Origin: Bacteriovorax sp. BAL6_X
GTDB lineage: Bacteria > Bdellovibrionota > Bacteriovoracia > Bacteriovoracales > Bacteriovoracaceae
Assembly (NCBI RefSeq): GCF_000443995.1
Contig: NZ_AUMC01000006.1
Location: forward strand, 372,001 to 436,000
Direction: 5' to 3'
DNA length: 64,000 bases
Below the pieces are notes generated by a model. That model was not told where the DNA came from, did no database searches, and saw nothing but the letters and a program-made list of their open reading frames with translations. Positions within the stretch are counted from its first letter, which is position 1, and the number at the start of each line of letters is the position of its first letter. Both the position numbers and the translations under genes were made by a program. Shown here one piece after another: positions 35,316 through 43,874 of this stretch.

Positions 35316-35765
35316 TTAGATATTCATACAGCTATATGTTGCGTATTTCTTCGTTTCAATATCGTAAAGATATAGTGCTTCACCGTACTTTCTTGTTCGA
35401 GCAAAGTAGAGGCCTCCTGATCTTGGATTTCCGCAGTAGAACCTTTTGTTGTCTTGAAGTCTTCTTACTGCAGTTTCGGCACCATCAAGGTCTTTCCACC
35501 ACTTTCCGTACGTCGCCTCATTGATATTGTCTTGTGCCTTTATAAACTCTTCTTGAACTTCGTCATAGAATGGAAGAGATTCGTTAAACTCTTGGCATGG
35601 GTATGACTTAAGGTCGTTTAGATCTGTATTATCAACGTAGTGGTAAATATCGCCATTCTTATCAGTATATATTTTAATGTGAAAGTCAGTTCTTCCGCAG
35701 TAGATAACAGCGGCATATGATGACATCGTCATTAGAAATAATGCAGTTATAGCAAGTGCTTTCAT
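35316..35765 (-). CDS. Secreted protein of unknown function, 149 aa
   Basis: 149 residues with a signal peptide (MKALAITALFLMTMSSYAA). The mature protein has cysteines at the start (VIYCGRTDF), middle (YPCQEF, FYCGNPRSGG) and end (YSCMNI), which suggests two disulfides. Aromatic residues are frequent, giving a compact extracellular domain. No known family is seen. It converges with the toxin cassette and lies just before the remnant IS end. Confidence 0.65.
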   Translation of the reverse strand: MKALAITALFLMTMSSYAAVIYCGRTDFHIKIYTDKNGDIYHYVDNTDLNDLKSYPCQEFNESLPFYDEVQEEFIKAQDNINEATYGKWWKDLDGAETAVRRLQDNKRFYCGNPRSGGLYFARTRKYGEALYLYDIETKKYATYSCMNI

Positions 35766-35891
35766 ATCGTTTCCTTCGGTTATATAAACAATATATACTA
35801 AAATGCTCTATAAGGGACTAGACCCTGTAAATTTGTACTAGACTATCGAATAGTTTCTTTCACTACTGATAGGTCCTTGAATAGTCTTTTG

Positions 35892-35919
35892 GGAAGTACT
35901 CGGTAGACAGTGGAAGAAT
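35892..35919. repeat. Solo copy of the IS left end
   Basis: 28 bases here are identical to 29127-29154, the left terminal inverted repeat of the ISL3-like element. No transposase or right end accompanies it. It is therefore a footprint of a deleted or recombined second IS copy, located directly before the truncated DUF2459 reading frame. Confidence 0.85.
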
Positions 35920-35936
35920 GCTTTTAAACTATCTGA

Positions 35937-36197
35937 TGTAAAAGTTTCGCCAATGCAATTGAATATTATATAGAAGATTCTTTTAAGTTAGAAAAATCAC
36001 GTCCTATTAAAATTCAAGTAAAGGGATACAATAATTCTCCCCAAGTTAAGGATAGCTTTTTTGAAGCTAATGGAAGCTACCATATGTTTAATACTTGTAA
36101 TATGTGGACGGCCAGAGGCCTCTTTGAGGCAGGGATTAAGACATCCATATTTACTCCGTTTAAATACTCAGTTTCAAGGTTTATTAATAAAGATTAA
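35937..36197 (+). pseudogene. Truncated DUF2459-family gene (3' part only)
   Basis: The frame is open from 35937 to a TAA at 36197 and encodes about 86 residues without a start codon or ribosome site. The translation contains SYHMFNTCNMWTARGLFEAG, which matches the C-terminal NTCNxW...L..AG signature of DUF2459 (TIGR02117) proteins. The 5' part is missing: an IS-end remnant lies 18 bases upstream. The gene was presumably destroyed by an IS insertion and later deletion. The rest of the 35766-36285 gap holds no other gene. Confidence 0.7.
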
Positions 36198-36285
36198 GAT
36201 CTTCTTATCCATAATGTGACCTAAGACATATTCGAGTACTATTGTATAAAGAGATAATATCGATATAAGAACATAAGGAGGTTCC

Positions 36286-36735
36286 ATGAATAAGCTAATG
36301 ATTTGTGTTGATATAACTGATGAATCTATCAATGCCTATAAGAATCAATTAAAAGATTTCGACTGGAATCGTTGGGATGAAGTTCATCTCGTGCATGGCT
36401 TTGAAACTCAGGTATACGCGGATACTTTCTACTTCGCTTCTTATCCGCTAGAAGGACAAATGGGTGATATTGAAAAATCAGTTTCAGATCTCTTATTGGG
36501 GCTTTCTAATGAAATCGTCGCTGAAGACTATAAGGGAAAGGTACTTGGAAAATGTCTCTTTGCTAGTTCTGCAAAGGTTGCTCTAAAAGAGTATGCCGAA
36601 GAAAATAAAATTGATGAAATGATCATAGAAACAAGAGGGAAACACGGAATTGCGGCCCTGTTCTCAAGCTCGTTTGCCGAGTATATGGTGGGCCATGCCC
36701 CGTGTCGTCTAATGATCTTACGTGAAGTTAAATAA
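36286..36735 (+). CDS. Universal stress protein (UspA family)
   Basis: 149 residues, a single Usp domain. The start KLMICVDITDESINAY is the first strand and helix of the alpha/beta fold, and the end IIETRGKHGIAALFSSSFAEYMVGHAPCRLMIL keeps the G-x2-G-(8)-S type nucleotide loop and the typical final strand. A strong AAGGAGG lies six bases before ATG. Usp proteins help cells survive stress and low oxygen. It overlaps no other gene but is followed ten bases later by a cytochrome c, suggesting a respiratory-stress operon. Confidence 0.92.
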   Translation: MNKLMICVDITDESINAYKNQLKDFDWNRWDEVHLVHGFETQVYADTFYFASYPLEGQMGDIEKSVSDLLLGLSNEIVAEDYKGKVLGKCLFASSAKVALKEYAEENKIDEMIIETRGKHGIAALFSSSFAEYMVGHAPCRLMILREVK

Positions 36736-36744
36736 GAGGTGATT

Positions 36745-37146
36745 GTGAGGAATTTGATATTACTTTTTACGCTATTTTTAGCTTACTCTTCATGCTCAAG
36801 TGTTAACACTGAATCACGTCAGTATTATGAAGACAAGAGCATGAGGCATGGAGTTGTTCCAGTGGCCGAGAGTGAAGATAAGACTCCTGTGACTCGAATT
36901 TATAGTGCCGAATCTGTACTTAGAGGAAGGCGCATATATATGAATAAGTGTTCTCAGTGTCACGGTGAAAATGGCAGGGGAGTTGATAAGGTTGATCTTC
37001 AAGAGTTGTCTAAAGAAATACCTAATTTTAATTTCTACTTACAGGTTTCTAGTTATAAACAGAAGATGCCTGGATGGAAGAATGTTTTAACTGAAAAAGA
37101 AATTAAAGACCTTGAGAATTATATTTATTCGCTTGCTAAGAAATAA
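36745..37146 (+). CDS. Small c-type cytochrome, probable lipoprotein
   Basis: About 133 residues. I choose the GTG at 36745 because AGAGG lies five bases before it; another GTG two codons earlier has a poorer site. The signal ends in LAYSSCSS, a probable lipobox. The single haem site is CSQCHGENGRG near residue 75, and the axial methionine is in KMPGWKNVL near the C-terminus, followed by the final helix LENYIYSL. It is a monohaem class I cytochrome for electron transfer at the outer face of the inner membrane. Confidence 0.9.
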   Translation: MRNLILLFTLFLAYSSCSSVNTESRQYYEDKSMRHGVVPVAESEDKTPVTRIYSAESVLRGRRIYMNKCSQCHGENGRGVDKVDLQELSKEIPNFNFYLQVSSYKQKMPGWKNVLTEKEIKDLENYIYSLAKK

Positions 37147-37147
37147 G

Positions 37148-37175
37148 AAAGGCCCCTGTTTATCCAGGGGCCTTT
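37148..37175 (+). terminator. Terminator after usp-cytochrome operon
   Basis: An eleven-base-pair stem (AAAGGCCCCTG with CAGGGGCCTTT, loop TTTATC) starts just after the cytochrome stop and is followed by GTCATTTT. Strong hairpin, moderate T tail. Confidence 0.8.
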
Positions 37176-37246
37176 GTCATTTTAAAATTATCTATTTGCG
37201 CGACCTTGGTGTCTAGCACGATAACCTAGGGCATTAAATTCTTCTT

Positions 37247-37570
37247 TTAGTAATTCTTATCTTTATTTCCATTTTCTATTGCGATAACAATCCCTGCAAA
37301 TATTGGGGCAAGGATAGGAAGACCTGCTCCTAATGAGACTCCAATAATCGCTCCTGGGATATAGGCAGCAAAACCACAATAAATAAGATTCTCTTTTAAG
37401 CTCTTTTGTTTTGAAAAACATTCTTTAATCATCTCTCCAGGGATTTTTGATGGAAGATAGCTTGTTGATTTAGTTCTTATTTGAATATCTCTTGCTAATT
37501 CATTCTTGCAGTTAAATGCAAAAGTTTGTGTTGCCAGTAGTATTGATAATGTAAGTGCTAGTTTTTTCAT
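37247..37570 (-). CDS. Small secreted/membrane protein of unknown function
   Basis: 107 residues. A signal peptide (LALTLSILLATQTFA) is followed by a cysteine-containing stretch and then a glycine/alanine-rich hydrophobic region (CGFAAYIPGAIIGVSLGAGLPILAPIFAGIVIAI) ending in NGNKDKNY. The second region could be a membrane hairpin. The ATG is preceded by GGAGACAAG. No family is recognised. The gene lies alone between convergent and tandem genes. Confidence 0.6.
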   Translation of the reverse strand: MKKLALTLSILLATQTFAFNCKNELARDIQIRTKSTSYLPSKIPGEMIKECFSKQKSLKENLIYCGFAAYIPGAIIGVSLGAGLPILAPIFAGIVIAIENGNKDKNY

Positions 37571-37662
37571 TTCTTGTCTCCATTTTTTTGTTATGGAGGC
37601 AAAGTAGTGGATATTAGAATTTATCTCATTTACATGAGGTGACGTTTTTGAATATCGTGTAT

Positions 37663-38772
37663 TTATTTCACAAATTTATGGCGCTTTCTCTTTTTGTTTC
37701 GATTAGTCATTTCAAAGTCAAGCTGTATCCATTTTGAATATGAATCAAATAACCTAATAGTCTCTTTTACATCCAGATTATTTGGGAAGTGAAAAGGATA
37801 CTTTTTCTCTAATGAAACTTCATTTTCTAGAGTCATTTTTGAATCATTTAAATATTGCCATGTAAGGTACTCCAGAATCTCAGCATCTCCATCAAAATAG
37901 ATATGCTCCCATGTCGTCTTTATTTCTTGATTGGCAACTTGAGCAATATCAAGATCAGCTAGTGTGAGTCCTGCCTTATTAAAGTAGAGGTTTAGCTTAT
38001 TTGTCTCTTGCCAGTAGCGTTTTGACTGTATAATTGAAAAAACAGAGTTTAACTCTTCTTGTGACAGTGCATTTTTTAAGTCTCTGTATAGAGAAATAGC
38101 ATGGTGTCTGGCAAAGATCTGCCCGAGGCGCATATTCGGCCTGTGATCTGTCTGAGAATGCTCCTTAGTATCGAAGAAGTCTTCTATCGTAATTCTAAAA
38201 GGGAAGGGGGCCCCTTCTCGCTTCATTTTTCTTCTTATGGCTTCGCCGCGTGAGCCTGTACCTTTTAAAAAGTTTTTCACATAGCTTCGATCTCTGATAT
38301 TTAATAGGTCATTTCGTTGTCCTACAAAACCTCGCCATGTTGGATATTCTCCCCAGAGCGGTTTTGGTCTTTGACCATGACATTCTAAGCATTTTGCTTG
38401 ATTAACAAGCCACTTTTTATTTTTAAGGTCAAGGACAAGAAGTTCGTAACTAAGCTTTTCTTGATTCCAAGAGATCGCTTCGATTGAATCTTCTTCATTT
38501 TGAACTGTTTCAAATGTTGAGAAGGTGATAACAAATGAATTTTTCTCATTCCAAATTACTGGCCTTAATTTATCTGGCGATGCTGGTAGTAGCGCTCCTG
38601 ACTTATAGGCCAATGTCATATTTTGATAGTCTTCCTCTGGGATACTTTCGATAACTTGTGTAAGTGTTTGAAAGTCATTTGATTTGACCCAGTTTAGGAA
38701 AGCATCTTTGTCGAGGACAGTGGCCCTCGACATTGATGTGATAAATATCGATAGAATGATATATTTAAGCAT
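37663..38772 (-). CDS. Secreted protein with CxxCH haem-like motif
   Basis: 369 residues with a signal peptide (LKYIILSIFITSMSRA). Near residue 140 it has AKCLECHGQRPKPLWGEYP, a CxxCH motif that could attach haem c, preceded by a beta-rich N-terminal part. No axial methionine is obvious, so a haem role is uncertain. The C-terminus is helical and very basic (MTNRNKKRKRHKFVK). I do not recognise the family. It follows the 39344-38781 gene on the same strand by eight bases and is probably co-transcribed. Confidence 0.65.
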   Translation of the reverse strand: MLKYIILSIFITSMSRATVLDKDAFLNWVKSNDFQTLTQVIESIPEEDYQNMTLAYKSGALLPASPDKLRPVIWNEKNSFVITFSTFETVQNEEDSIEAISWNQEKLSYELLVLDLKNKKWLVNQAKCLECHGQRPKPLWGEYPTWRGFVGQRNDLLNIRDRSYVKNFLKGTGSRGEAIRRKMKREGAPFPFRITIEDFFDTKEHSQTDHRPNMRLGQIFARHHAISLYRDLKNALSQEELNSVFSIIQSKRYWQETNKLNLYFNKAGLTLADLDIAQVANQEIKTTWEHIYFDGDAEILEYLTWQYLNDSKMTLENEVSLEKKYPFHFPNNLDVKETIRLFDSYSKWIQLDFEMTNRNKKRKRHKFVK

Positions 38773-38780
38773 TGTGACTA

Positions 38781-39344
38781 CTATCTTCTGTCGTTGTAAG
38801 AGTTGTAGTCAAAGTTTTCAAAAAGTACGTCAATTTCTTCTAGTGTCCCGTAGCGAACTTCAGATTCGATGCTACAACGAGCATCATATGAAGTTTCATT
38901 ATTGTAAACAGATGACATCTTAAGTGTTCCTCTAAGATCATAGCTTTCCCAATCTGGGTTGTAGAGGTGCGCATCTAAGCTTGAAGCAATCAGGCTCATT
39001 GTCGAAGAGTTGTCTGCCGACTGATGACTTAGTTCTAGTAGATATCCTGTTTTTGTTTGGTTCGTAAGTGGATCGACAAATTTCTTAGCTTCGAATTTGT
39101 AGTCAATTTTTTCAAGTGCTTTGCCATCAATTGAAATTTCGTTGAAAAGAGCTTCTCCAGATACTTCTGAGTAAACTTTTTTTACGACAAGTTTTTTATT
39201 GAAACTACCGTAATTACAAGATGTAGTCGTTTCGATAACTGTGTTGATGTCTTCATCATAGTAGTCATCGTATCCATCGTAAGATGCGAATGATGTGTTA
39301 GAAGTAAATACAAGTGAAATAAGTAGAAGTAGGGAATTCTTCAT
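38781..39344 (-). CDS. Secreted beta-rich protein, unknown function
   Basis: 187 residues. I start at the ATG at 39344 because GGAG lies six bases upstream; a longer version from a TTG codon is possible. The signal peptide is MKNSLLLLISLVFTSNTSFA. The mature protein starts with an acidic, tyrosine-rich segment (SYDGYDDYYDEDINTV) and then looks beta-rich, with a cysteine pair (TTSCNYGS and ARCSIESE). It leads the operon with the CxxCH protein. No domain is recognised. Confidence 0.6.
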   Translation of the reverse strand: MKNSLLLLISLVFTSNTSFASYDGYDDYYDEDINTVIETTTSCNYGSFNKKLVVKKVYSEVSGEALFNEISIDGKALEKIDYKFEAKKFVDPLTNQTKTGYLLELSHQSADNSSTMSLIASSLDAHLYNPDWESYDLRGTLKMSSVYNNETSYDARCSIESEVRYGTLEEIDVLFENFDYNSYNDRR

Positions 39345-39489
39345 TTGGATCTCCAAGAAAAAAGTTTTGCTTGGAGAATTATTTAGTACGGATTTCTAAG
39401 CAGTCTGTCAAAGTAAAACTATGTAATACAATTATTTTTTTCCATTTTACTTAATTACGGTAGTTTACATAGGAGCATATTATTTGAAC

Positions 39490-39990
39490 TTAATTAGAAA
39501 GAAATTCTTCAGCTTTATAGATCCCCATAAAGCTAATTCCTGTTGTGAAAGATTTAACGACTCCTTTATCTAAGAAGATCGTTGTTGGAGTAACCTGAAT
39601 ACCTAAGTCGTAGCCCAAGTCATTATCTTCTATAAATGTAAAAGGATAGGGATTATTTTTTAGAAACTTCTTTATTTGGGCTGTGCTTTCAAATGGATTG
39701 ATGGCATAGATTGAGCCTTTGGATATTTTTCCACTTTCAACAGATTTCTTTAATCGTAGCATTTCTATTTTGCATGGAGCACAAGTTGTCATCCAAAAAA
39801 ATGTAACGACCTTCTTGTCTGGTGGGAATTGTATGTTCTTAGGGTTAGCTTCAATTGTTTTGACAGGTCTTTTTGAAATATTCTTTTCTTTTAGTCTGAA
39901 GCTATTTGCGATACTAGGGCCTTGTTTAAAGGCAAATAGAGTTAATGCAATTATAAGTGCTAAATTTTGTAAAGAGATATACTTTTTCAT
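39490..39990 (-). CDS. Membrane-anchored thioredoxin-like protein (TlpA/ResA type)
   Basis: 166 residues. An N-terminal signal anchor (residues 10-28, LALIIALTLFAF) is followed by a thioredoxin fold: VVTFFWMTTCAPCKIEMLRL contains the active-site CxxC (CAPC) and VTPTTIFLD holds the cis-proline. The domain faces the periplasm, so it likely reduces disulfides for haem attachment to cytochromes c, of which candidates exist nearby. It is shorter than AhpC/TSA proteins. ATG at 39990 is used; the gene is on its own. Confidence 0.88.
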   Translation of the reverse strand: MKKYISLQNLALIIALTLFAFKQGPSIANSFRLKEKNISKRPVKTIEANPKNIQFPPDKKVVTFFWMTTCAPCKIEMLRLKKSVESGKISKGSIYAINPFESTAQIKKFLKNNPYPFTFIEDNDLGYDLGIQVTPTTIFLDKGVVKSFTTGISFMGIYKAEEFLSN

Positions 39991-40090
39991 ATGCTATTAA
40001 TTTTAGCATTAGACAGATGAAGCGCAAAATATTCCCGATATCTATTCTTGAGGATTTTCATTAGAATTTATTGAGGAGAGGTTTGTTTTT

Positions 40091-40861
40091 GTGAGACACA
40101 TATTTATTCTATTCTATTTTTGTTTATTTAGTATTTCTAATACTAGCGCAAATGAAGCTGCTCTAAAGCGTGTCCAAAATTCATGTATCGAGAGTATCGA
40201 CTGGTCAAATAAGAAATGTAGCCTCGCTTTTGATCAACAATACAATCTTGATTCCGTTGAGTCTGCTTTTTCGACTTTTTTTAACTTTGTTGAAGGTCCA
40301 CTTATCGATGCCATCGCTTATGCTGATATTCTTGTTGAAGAGGCGATGACTTGGGAAGATTCTCCTAGAAGAATTGAGCGTGAAAAAGGTAAAAAACTTA
40401 AATCTAAAGTTCTAAAATCAATTAAAAGTGCCGACAAAGGTCTGTCCTCTTGTCAGAAAGCTTGTCTTGTTAAATGTGTGACAAGTAATTATCTGGAGTA
40501 TTCAGCAAACTTTTCTAAATTTATCAATACAGATGATATTTTCAATAATGCTAAAGGTGTCTGTACTGAGTTCTCTGATCTTGCAGAGTACTTAGGTGAT
40601 GAGTTGGGTATTGAAGTTAGAGTGGCCACTGCAATCACAAAAAAACATGCTTACAATCAAATTAAGATTGATGATCGCTGGTTTTCTTTTGAACCTCAAT
40701 CAGAACGATGTGAGTTCTATATTGAGAAGGATGATCATGCAATGATTGAAACTAATACGAATAAACACGCTCTGAATGATGACTTTCGTGGTTTTGATAC
40801 TTCTAAAATAGTGCATTATCGAAAAGCTAAAAACTTTAGTAAGTCGGTAAAAAATCAATAA
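40091..40861 (+). CDS. Transglutaminase-like secreted protein
   Basis: 256 residues. The start is GTG with a signal peptide (RHIFILFYFCLFSISNTSA). The C-terminal half carries a transglutaminase-like Cys-His-Asp core: GVCTEFSDLAEYLGDELG (nucleophilic cysteine near residue 158), then ATAITKKHAYNQIKIDDRWF (histidine near residue 190) and the acidic residue in the DDRW turn. Such proteins often act as peptidases or cross-linking enzymes. The N-terminal half has extra cysteines and helices. Its substrate is unknown, and it stands alone on the plus strand. Confidence 0.78.
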   Translation: MRHIFILFYFCLFSISNTSANEAALKRVQNSCIESIDWSNKKCSLAFDQQYNLDSVESAFSTFFNFVEGPLIDAIAYADILVEEAMTWEDSPRRIEREKGKKLKSKVLKSIKSADKGLSSCQKACLVKCVTSNYLEYSANFSKFINTDDIFNNAKGVCTEFSDLAEYLGDELGIEVRVATAITKKHAYNQIKIDDRWFSFEPQSERCEFYIEKDDHAMIETNTNKHALNDDFRGFDTSKIVHYRKAKNFSKSVKNQ

Positions 40862-40984
40862 TTAATGCTCATGCATTACTAACAAAAATTACATTCAATT
40901 ATCAATTTTTGATATTTCTAATTTGTGTGATTTATTTTTAGCACTTAATTCTTAAACTATTATTTATATGATTGTTTTTCTTAG

Positions 40985-41399
40985 GCCGTCTTAAAGTTCA
41001 ATGAAATTGAAATTGCATACAATCGCTCCAAAGAATATGACCTATCTCAAGAGGAATTAAAGTCTCTTGATAATCTATTTTCAACGGCCAAGGAATATCG
41101 TGATAATTTAGAGATATTGAAAAGCCTTGATGATAGTCAGGCAGACCTTGCGGCCAAAGAAGTTATTAGAATATTAGAGACTAAAGAAGCTCTATGTAAA
41201 TGTCTCTGATAATGGCGCTACAATTAATCTCTCTGGTATTGCTTAGGCCAGTGATACTTGGAGTATTCATCAATTTAATGAAGATGATGAGCGAAACCTC
41301 GGGCGCTCTTACAAGCGAATGTATAATCACATGAAAGTAGTTATAATTTCTATATCGCGGCCGGAATTAGATTCTAGGCTTTTTAAGATTAAAAATTAA
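40985..41399 (+). pseudogene. Decayed gene remnant with frameshift and in-frame stop
   Basis: The 606-base gap between the transglutaminase-like gene and the alcohol dehydrogenase holds readable protein fragments without a start. The frame from 40985 gives a charged helical stretch (NEIEIAYNRSKEYDLSQEEL and on) to a TGA at 41210. In the +1-shifted frame, reading continues as YVNVSDNGATINLSGIA, meets a TAG, then continues as SDTWSIHQFNEDDERNLGRS to a TAA at 41399. Conserved-looking coding sequence broken by one frameshift and one stop is the mark of a recent pseudogene. No family is identified. Confidence 0.6.
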
Positions 41400-41466
41400 G
41401 AAAATCATAAATCTCTAGGTTGTACTTACCTAGTAAAATGCCTCCATATTAAATAAGGAGAAATTT

Positions 41467-42519
41467 ATGATTAAATCAAAAGGAATCGCTGCCAAAAGTC
41501 CTAAGGCCAAGCTTGAGCCATATAATTTTGAAAGAAGAAGTCCTAATGCCAATGATATTGTCATCGATATTAAGTTTTGTGGAATTTGCCACTCTGATAT
41601 TCATATGGCCAGGGATGAGTGGGGTTTAGGAACTCCTTTTCCTCTAGTTCCAGGTCATGAGATTGCTGGTGTTGTTCGTGAAGTTGGTGCGAATGTAAAA
41701 AAATATAAAGTAGGTGATCGTGTTGGAGTAGGCTGTCTTGTTGATTCTTGTCGAAAATGTTCACCATGTGAAAATCATCTTGAACAATATTGTGAACAGG
41801 GTTCGACCCAAACTTATGGATCAGAAATTGAAGATGGCACAGGTTATACACAAGGGGGCTACTCTGATGTAATTGTCGTTGATCAGGATTTCGTCTTAAA
41901 AATTCCAGATAATATTGATTTAGAAAAGGCCGGCCCACTAATGTGTGCAGGAATTACTCTATATTCCCCTTTAACCCATTGGAAGGCGGGGCCTGGGAAG
42001 AAAGTTGCCATTATGGGCCTTGGTGGCCTTGGCCATATGGGGGTCAAAATCGCGGCCGCTAAGGGAGCTGATGTTACAGTGCTTAGCCATACGAAGAGTA
42101 AAGAAGAGGACGCAGTTAAACTTGGTGCTCACAATTTTCTCTATACTGGAGATGAAAAGGTCTTCGAAGAAAATGCTGAAAAATTTGACCTCATTATAAA
42201 TACTGTTTCTAGTAATAAGCTCGATATGGGGAATTACTTTAACTTACTAAAGCTTGATGGAACACTCGTTTCAGTTGGTGTTCCTGAGGAACCTCTTACC
42301 ATTCATCCTTTTGCGCTTATAATGAAGAGAAGGAGTTATGCTGGTTCTGTTATTGGTGGACTAAAAGAAACTCAAGAAATGCTAGACTTCTGCGGCAAGC
42401 ATAATATCACTCCTGAGATAGAGATGATTGAGCCTAAACAGGTAAATGAAGCTTATGAAAGGGTTTTAAATAGTGATGTTCGTTACCGCTTTGTCATTGA
42501 TATGAGTAAGCTTGGTTAA
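41467..42519 (+). CDS. Zinc-dependent NAD(P) alcohol dehydrogenase (YahK/CAD-like)
   Basis: 350 residues, a medium-chain dehydrogenase. The catalytic zinc site is [10 protein letters not shown] and GHEIAGVV; the structural zinc site is the four-cysteine lobe [15 protein letters not shown]. The Rossmann motif [13 protein letters not shown] near residue 185 binds the nucleotide. The order and the [15 protein letters not shown] segment resemble the cinnamyl-alcohol/YahK aldehyde-reductase branch, which reduces aldehydes with NADPH. The ribosome site AAATAAGGAG lies seven bases before ATG. It is followed by a strong terminator. Confidence 0.93.
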   Translation: MIKSKGIAAKSPKAKLEPYNFERRSPNANDIVIDIKFCGICHSDIHMARDEWGLGTPFPLVPGHEIAGVVREVGANVKKYKVGDRVGVGCLVDSCRKCSPCENHLEQYCEQGSTQTYGSEIEDGTGYTQGGYSDVIVVDQDFVLKIPDNIDLEKAGPLMCAGITLYSPLTHWKAGPGKKVAIMGLGGLGHMGVKIAAAKGADVTVLSHTKSKEEDAVKLGAHNFLYTGDEKVFEENAEKFDLIINTVSSNKLDMGNYFNLLKLDGTLVSVGVPEEPLTIHPFALIMKRRSYAGSVIGGLKETQEMLDFCGKHNITPEIEMIEPKQVNEAYERVLNSDVRYRFVIDMSKLG

Positions 42520-42523
42520 GATA

Positions 42524-42550
42524 AGAAAGGGATCCTATGGATCCCTTTCT
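42524..42550. terminator. Bidirectional terminator between adh and the 134-aa gene
   Basis: A twelve-base-pair stem (AGAAAGGGATCC with GGATCCCTTTCT, loop TAT) follows the dehydrogenase stop by four bases. Short A/T tails on both sides let it serve both convergent genes. Confidence 0.85.
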
Positions 42551-42555
42551 ATATT

Positions 42556-42960
42556 CTACTTTCTAAGGTCACTTAAATGACATTTATAAAATTTAAAAAC
42601 TAATCTTGATTTTTCTTCACAAGTTACATTGTAGAAGTGAGTTCCACAAGTTTTTCCATCCGATGAACAAGTTGCTTCATTGATATCATTTAAGGCATCA
42701 AAAATATCTTGGGCATCACTTCCTTTTACTGTTTTGAGAAGAATATCACCATTTGAGTATGCACCAACTCTACACTTCGTTCTTTTAGATATGTCCGTAC
42801 ATAGAATTTGATCAAGCTCGATAACACACTTTTTCCCAATACAATCAGGTGTTACAGTTGATTCGAGGGAAAGAAATAAGTTCTTTGCAAGATCTTTTTC
42901 AACCTTAAAGTCGCCAGCGTTGGCCATTAGTGCAATGAATGCAATAATTAAATACTTCAT
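42556..42960 (-). CDS. Small secreted eight-cysteine protein
   Basis: 134 residues. The signal peptide is short (MKYLIIAFIALMANAG). The mature protein has eight cysteines, a number compatible with four disulfides (PDCIGKKC, ILCTDISKRTKC, ATCSSDGKTC, VTCEEK, YKC). No family is seen. It starts directly after the YebC stop codon (no gap), so it is translated from the same message as the regulator gene. Confidence 0.65.
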   Translation of the reverse strand: MKYLIIAFIALMANAGDFKVEKDLAKNLFLSLESTVTPDCIGKKCVIELDQILCTDISKRTKCRVGAYSNGDILLKTVKGSDAQDIFDALNDINEATCSSDGKTCGTHFYNVTCEEKSRLVFKFYKCHLSDLRK

Positions 42961-43686
42961 CTATTCCTCACTCTCTTCTAGATTGTGATAAACAGTTACA
43001 ACATCATCATCTTCTTCAAGTAGGTCAATCAATCTTTCAAATTGCTTTAATGTATCTTCATCATCAATTGCTTTGTGATTAAGTGGAACTCTCTCAAGCC
43101 TAGCTTCTTCAGGTGTGATTCCAATTTCTTGAAGTTTCTTTTGGATATCTCCAAATGACTCTACTGGTGCAATAATCTCAAATACACCATCTTCAAGTGT
43201 AATATCTTCTGCTCCAGCATCGATTACTTCAAGTTCAAATTCATCGTGGTCAGATACATTTTCTTCGTTAACTAAGAAATTTGCTTCTCTTTTGAAAACG
43301 AATTCTAGTGATCCAGTTTGCCCAAGTGATCCTTGAACTTTATTGAAATAACTTCTTACACTTGCTACTGTTCTAGTATTATTATCCGTTGATGCTTCTA
43401 CGAATACAGCAACGCCACCAGGGCCGTAGCCTTCATAATTAATATCTGTATAACCGACACCGTCTCCACCTTGGCCTTTTTTGATTGCACGGTCGATATT
43501 GTCTTTTGGAACGTTAAACTTCTTACAACGATCAATTGCAACTTTTAGAAGAAAGTTTGTTTCTGGATCGCCACTTCCGCTTTTTGAAGCTAAGAATACA
43601 TCTTTTAGTGCTCTCGTGAATACCTGTCCACGGGCCTTGTCCGCTGCGCCTTTTTTTGCCGCAATTTTTGCTGATTTTCTTCCCAT
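42961..43686 (-). CDS. YebC/PmpR-family protein
   Basis: 241 residues, a normal length for the family. It starts with MGRKSAKIAAKKGAADKARG (the usual YebC variant begins AGHSKWANI), then FTRALKDVFLASKSGSGDPETNF, PKDNIDRAIKKGQGG, and the conserved YEGYGPGGVAVFVEASTDN and RSYFNKVQGSLGQTGSLEF. YebC proteins are now known to help the ribosome or to regulate transcription, depending on the species. The first residues are more basic than usual. A 134-residue secreted-protein gene follows without gap. Confidence 0.93.
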   Translation of the reverse strand: MGRKSAKIAAKKGAADKARGQVFTRALKDVFLASKSGSGDPETNFLLKVAIDRCKKFNVPKDNIDRAIKKGQGGDGVGYTDINYEGYGPGGVAVFVEASTDNNTRTVASVRSYFNKVQGSLGQTGSLEFVFKREANFLVNEENVSDHDEFELEVIDAGAEDITLEDGVFEIIAPVESFGDIQKKLQEIGITPEEARLERVPLNHKAIDDEDTLKQFERLIDLLEEDDDVVTVYHNLEESEE

Positions 43687-43874
43687 AAATCTCTCTTACG
43701 TTAAATTATTATTCTATAGTTTTAGTCAAATCATCATAAATCGTCTAGTTTTAGGCCTATTTATTTAAGCTAAGTATCCGAAATATGTATAAGTAATAGT
43801 CATTATTGAAGTATATTCAAAATATGACACTCTGTGCTTTTTAGATGTTAATCTGTGCACAAAGGAAGAATATT

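Noticed and set aside
35892-35919. 28-bp repeat as an attachment site of the cassette
   Set aside because: It is identical to the left terminal inverted repeat of the ISL3-like element, so an IS remnant is the simpler reading.
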